A stretch of 64,000 nucleotides of DNA from positions 38,778-102,777 of the forward strand of contig BAYV01000006.1 in NCBI GenBank assembly GCA_000710935.1, written 5' to 3'. The DNA comes from Iodidimonas nitroreducens. GTDB taxonomy: Bacteria > Pseudomonadota > Alphaproteobacteria > Sphingomonadales > Rhodothalassiaceae. Below, piece after piece: positions 60,987 to 64,000 of this stretch. How positions within the stretch are numbered: position 1 is the first letter of the stretch; every line of letters starts with the position of its first letter. The notes below the pieces were generated by a model. The model did not search any database, was not told the DNA's origin, and was given only the letters and a program-made list of their open reading frames with translations. Position numbers and translations under genes: made by a program.

Positions 60987-61514
60987 CTATCGCAGCAGGG
61001 TGGCTTTCCCCATCACCACATCCATCGGCAATCCGCTGGCAGACATAACCGTTTTGCCTGAGATGGGGCCATCAAGGCTTTGACGAACAAGGCTGGAAAT
61101 AACCGTTCCCCCTTGCTCTGCCGATCCAAGCCGAACCACAAGAACATTGTTTTCCAGATGACATTGCACCGTGACATAATTCATGCCTTCCGCCACATCT
61201 TTGGCCGTGCAGCGGGTTAAATTGTCATCCGAGAATTCAAAATCCATCTCATAAATCATTTTATCTTCATCGACAGGGGCAGTGGGATCGCTCGATGCAG
61301 ACGGCATCACAGAGACCGTTAAACCTGCTGTCGAGGCATATTCGCTGCGCGCCGCCTCGCTGGTATCGATTTCCATCGTCCATTGCCCGGCCACATCGGC
61401 CGCACCAATGGGCAGCCCAGCAACATCGCCTGATGAAGCCCCTCCGCCATCGCAAGCCGCCAAACCAAATACAAGGCAAGATGCCAACAGACATTTGCCA
61501 TAAAAACGGTGCAT
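60987..61514 (-). CDS. Predicted lipoprotein of unknown function
   Basis: About 175 residues from ATG 61514 (or 61523). The lipobox is LAAC (~Cys 21) after a hydrophobic stretch, followed by a Gly/Ser-rich linker. A conserved-looking WTMEIDTSEAARSEYASTAG and MIYEMDFEFSDDNLTRCTAK suggest a small beta-rich domain with one cysteine, but I recognise no family. It lies 93 bases upstream of the MacA-like gene on the same strand and could be the first gene of that transcript, perhaps exporter-linked. Confidence 0.7.
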   Translation of the reverse strand: MHRFYGKCLLASCLVFGLAACDGGGASSGDVAGLPIGAADVAGQWTMEIDTSEAARSEYASTAGLTVSVMPSASSDPTAPVDEDKMIYEMDFEFSDDNLTRCTAKDVAEGMNYVTVQCHLENNVLVVRLGSAEQGGTVISSLVRQSLDGPISGKTVMSASGLPMDVVMGKATLLR

Positions 61515-61523
61515 TATAGGCAA

Positions 61524-61834
61524 CTGAACATTCCTTATTATAAGAATTTAAAATATTTTTACGCACTGTACGCGAAATCGTCAATCGCTAAAAAATTCTC
61601 CGCAACTTCATGAATTGCTAAATTTCAACTAAAAAGTGTTATTTTTATTAAATAATCAACTACGTCATTCCGGCCCCCGAGCCGGAATCCATCTCGTAAA
61701 GCGATGAGGATGGGAAAGAGTGGCCCCCGGGTCTCCGCCCGGGATGACGATTATGGCAAGGCCGAGATGACGTTCAATGTTGGGCCGGGAGGACTGTGGG
61801 GATGGGCTCCGGATTCCCTTTGCCTCCACTCGGC
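61524..61834. other. Intergenic region holding AT-rich DNA and repeat copy B
   Basis: The first ~140 bases are AT-rich and probably carry the promoter of the lipoprotein gene. Then comes the palindromic repeat (61664-61757) and a short GC-rich piece. No coding frame in it looks real. Confidence 0.6.
61664..61757. repeat. Palindromic intergenic repeat, copy B
   Basis: It runs from CGTCATTCCGG to ATGACGATTATGG, with hairpins TTCCGGC-ccccga-GCCGGAA and CCCGGG-tctccg-CCCGGG. The linkers ATCCATCTCGTAAAG and AAAGAGTGG match those of copy A at 28886-28985 (ATCCACCTCGTGAAG, AAAGAGTGG). Arms differ but keep pairing. Confidence 0.8.
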
Positions 61835-63088
61835 TTAATCCACATCAACGCAAGCCGCCATCAGCCTTTCGGCATAAGCCTCGATAGCAGCGAGCCAGGC
61901 TTCAGGATGCGCGAGCAGCGCCATCGCCCGGGGCTGATTTAAAGTGCCCTTTTCCACCACATACCAATTCCTTGGATTAGGGGTTTTTCGCACCTCGCCG
62001 CCAATGATCCCGGCGATCATCTCCAGATAATCATGGGCAAGATCGATACGGCCCAAACTATCAGCATACCAGTTAACATTGTGGGAGACCCATTCCCCCT
62101 TTTCATTGATCCCGCCAAGGGCATAGAGATCATCCCCCGGCCCGCGCACACGCAGTTGCAGCGATTTCGAGGCCGATTCCAGTGTCACAGCCTGATCGGC
62201 AGCACGATCAAGAAATGCCTGAAGGGCCGCAGGCAAACCGGGCTCGGCCTTTTCAAGGATTTCCAGCATACGATCCTGAGAAATCAAGGTGCGCCGACCC
62301 GAAGCGCGCAGGTCTTGTGTTGCCTGCGGTGCCTCCATAGCCACTCGGCCATCAATGATCCTGACAATGCCGCGCTCGATATTCACCGTGCGGGCCAGAA
62401 TGCGCGGCTGGATATAGAACCCATCCTCTGCCCCGTGGAAAATCGGCATTTCAATTATGCCCAGGGTAAAATGAAACCCCGCGTGTTTTTGTAAGTAACC
62501 CGAAAGACTTTCCACGCCTTCGCGCACCCCATCGCCCACGATCAGCAGCAACATCCTGCCCAGCCGCAAATTACGGGAAATGGCGTCGGCAAAATCGGCT
62601 TCACCGATAGCCGTCTCCCCATCGATCAGATCATAAAGAGAGGAAAGCGGCGGTGAACCCTCTGGCATCACGGCTTTCAGGACCGCTTTTTGCAGATCCT
62701 CATAATCCCATGCCGCCATGGCGTGGGCATAATCGATGATCTGGGCAACGACTTCCCGGCGCGCCTGCGGATTTCGCCACAGCTTGCATTCAGCAATGAT
62801 CAGATCGCCGCCTTCCGTAACGAACAGATTATCGGCATAGCCTGCGGGCGTTGGCAGTTCGAGGCAAACCGGAACGATGCGGGCAAAGCCGGGTTCGATC
62901 TCCTGCACCGGTAAAATCTGAGGAAAGCGGAAAATCAGCTTTTGCAGCCATGCTTCATCAGGCCGAATATCGCCCCGATCCAATGCCACGGGCTCAAGGG
63001 CGCGGGCGGTGCCGGTCTCATCAAGCCGGTCAATGTAGATCGGGCGGGCATATTGCCGCCCCGCCCGCAAATTGTCTCCACCTCTCAT
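61835..63088 (-). CDS. Uncharacterised protein with PD-(D/E)XK nuclease-like core
   Basis: 417 residues, no signal peptide. The segment GYADNLFVTEGGDLIIAECK (~83-102), then REVVAQIIDYA (~111-121), has the layout of a PD-(D/E)XK nuclease site: Asp 86, Glu 100-x-Lys 102, and a following helix with Gln 116. The rest (for example RILARTVNIERGIVRIIDGR) is unfamiliar. A nuclease role in DNA repair or defence is inference; no methylase or specificity partner adjoins it. The start is preceded by GGGGGTG. It is followed downstream by repeat copy B and lies 440 bases from an IS3 element, hinting at an accessory segment. Confidence 0.65.
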   Translation of the reverse strand: MRGGDNLRAGRQYARPIYIDRLDETGTARALEPVALDRGDIRPDEAWLQKLIFRFPQILPVQEIEPGFARIVPVCLELPTPAGYADNLFVTEGGDLIIAECKLWRNPQARREVVAQIIDYAHAMAAWDYEDLQKAVLKAVMPEGSPPLSSLYDLIDGETAIGEADFADAISRNLRLGRMLLLIVGDGVREGVESLSGYLQKHAGFHFTLGIIEMPIFHGAEDGFYIQPRILARTVNIERGIVRIIDGRVAMEAPQATQDLRASGRRTLISQDRMLEILEKAEPGLPAALQAFLDRAADQAVTLESASKSLQLRVRGPGDDLYALGGINEKGEWVSHNVNWYADSLGRIDLAHDYLEMIAGIIGGEVRKTPNPRNWYVVEKGTLNQPRAMALLAHPEAWLAAIEAYAERLMAACVDVD

Positions 63089-63527
63089 CAGTCACCCCCA
63101 TAATCCAACGCATCCGCTTCATGATGGACGGATAAGAAGGAGATGGCTATGGACTTATAATAGCGACCGCCCCAGCATGGGCATTGGCGGCACAAAACCC
63201 GCCATGAAATGGCTCCCAAAGCGGGCGCGAGGCGATAAAATGGCCGTATAAGTTTTAGCATGCTCCCCGTTAAAAATGGGGGGATTACCGGGGCAAGACG
63301 CAGCGGTTGAAATGCATAGCCAAGACTATTCCTCCGGTGTCTTCGTGTCCAAGAGCTCACTTTGGAGCGGCCTGTCAGGGGTGAGTGACTGCTTAAGCGC
63401 ACTGAAGAGGGTTGCCTCGCCAGCGGTTCCTGGCTTGAACACATCTGTGTTAAAGTCTTGATCACTGAGTCGCACCCGATCAATGTAGGCTCTAAACTCG
63501 GATTTTTCAGGTACGCGCATCCACTCT
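63089..63527. other. Region between the nuclease-like gene and the IS element
   Basis: It contains the promoter region of the nuclease-like gene, a low-support frame ending next to it (63088-63261, minus strand), and a possible gene remnant (63326-63527) truncated by the IS. Nothing else is recognised. Confidence 0.5.
63326..63527 (-). pseudogene. Possible C-terminal remnant of a gene cut by the IS element
   Basis: On the minus strand an open frame enters from the IS boundary and runs to a stop at 63326, giving about 66 residues with ordinary protein composition (RAYIDRVRLSDQDFNTDVF, ATLFSALKQSLTPDRPLQS). No ribosome site precedes its internal ATG at 63520. The frame continues into the IS end, as expected for an interrupted gene. 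I recognise no family, and chance is possible. Confidence 0.3.
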
Positions 63528-63579
63528 GAACCGCCCCGGGATTGCCGGAGGCTCCAACTTTTGAGTAGAAGGAGCCCTT

Positions 63580-64000
<421 letters not shown>

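Overview
The window looks like chromosomal DNA of an alphaproteobacterium. Supporting signs are the rplM-rpsI pair near heme A synthase, a eukaryotic-type NADP isocitrate dehydrogenase, an alphaproteobacterial-style intergenic repeat, a perfect CtrA-type box (TTAA-N7-TTAAC) before a single-domain PAS gene, and several TonB-dependent receptors. I cannot name the genus; a Kordiimonadales/Iodidimonas-like lineage is only a guess. Nothing in the window suggests a plasmid or prophage. The only clear mobile element is an IS3-family copy cut off by the right edge.

Layout. Bases 1-5293 hold a branched-chain amino acid operon: end of an acetolactate synthase large subunit, a small ACT subunit, leuA, ilvE, leuB and hom. 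The first three are joined by ATGA stop/start overlaps. Then come a SYLF lipid-binding protein, an e(P4)-like acid phosphatase lipoprotein, and a giant Oar-like TonB receptor divergent from a PhoD-type phosphatase (5382-12024).

Bases 12086-25526 form a pyrimidine-catabolism locus: RutR-like regulator, TonB receptor, PreT and PreA dihydropyrimidine dehydrogenase, a beta-alanine-type transaminase, methylmalonate-semialdehyde dehydrogenase, beta-ureidopropionase, an NCS1 permease, dihydropyrimidinase and cytidine deaminase. Together these would import a pyrimidine and take uracil to acetyl-CoA and thymine to propionyl-CoA. A 15-bp palindrome in the divergent control region (15375-15389) resembles a RutR operator but also fits a CtrA box.

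Bases 25523-31331 are mostly housekeeping: a LysM protein, LOG, icd, rpsI, rplM and ctaA. Bases 31555-36880 form a FecI/FecR/STN-receptor signalling set ending in an alpha/beta hydrolase. After an alphaproteobacterial repeat come a thiolase-like protein lacking recognisable catalytic motifs, an RND efflux pair, an EEP-fold hydrolase, ilvA, a second methylmalonate-semialdehyde dehydrogenase and hemB (37001-47972).

Bases 48110-60893 hold a PAS_5 protein under a CtrA-type box, a Tat-exported amidase, a histidine kinase, a chemoreceptor / OprB porin / Wzi-like run, and a three-gene MacAB-like exporter. The right end (60987-64000) has an unknown lipoprotein, a second copy of an intergenic palindromic repeat, a lone PD-(D/E)XK-type protein, a likely gene remnant and the IS3 element. 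I saw no rRNA, tRNA or CRISPR array. Operons, operators and substrates are inferred from spacing and family knowledge only.
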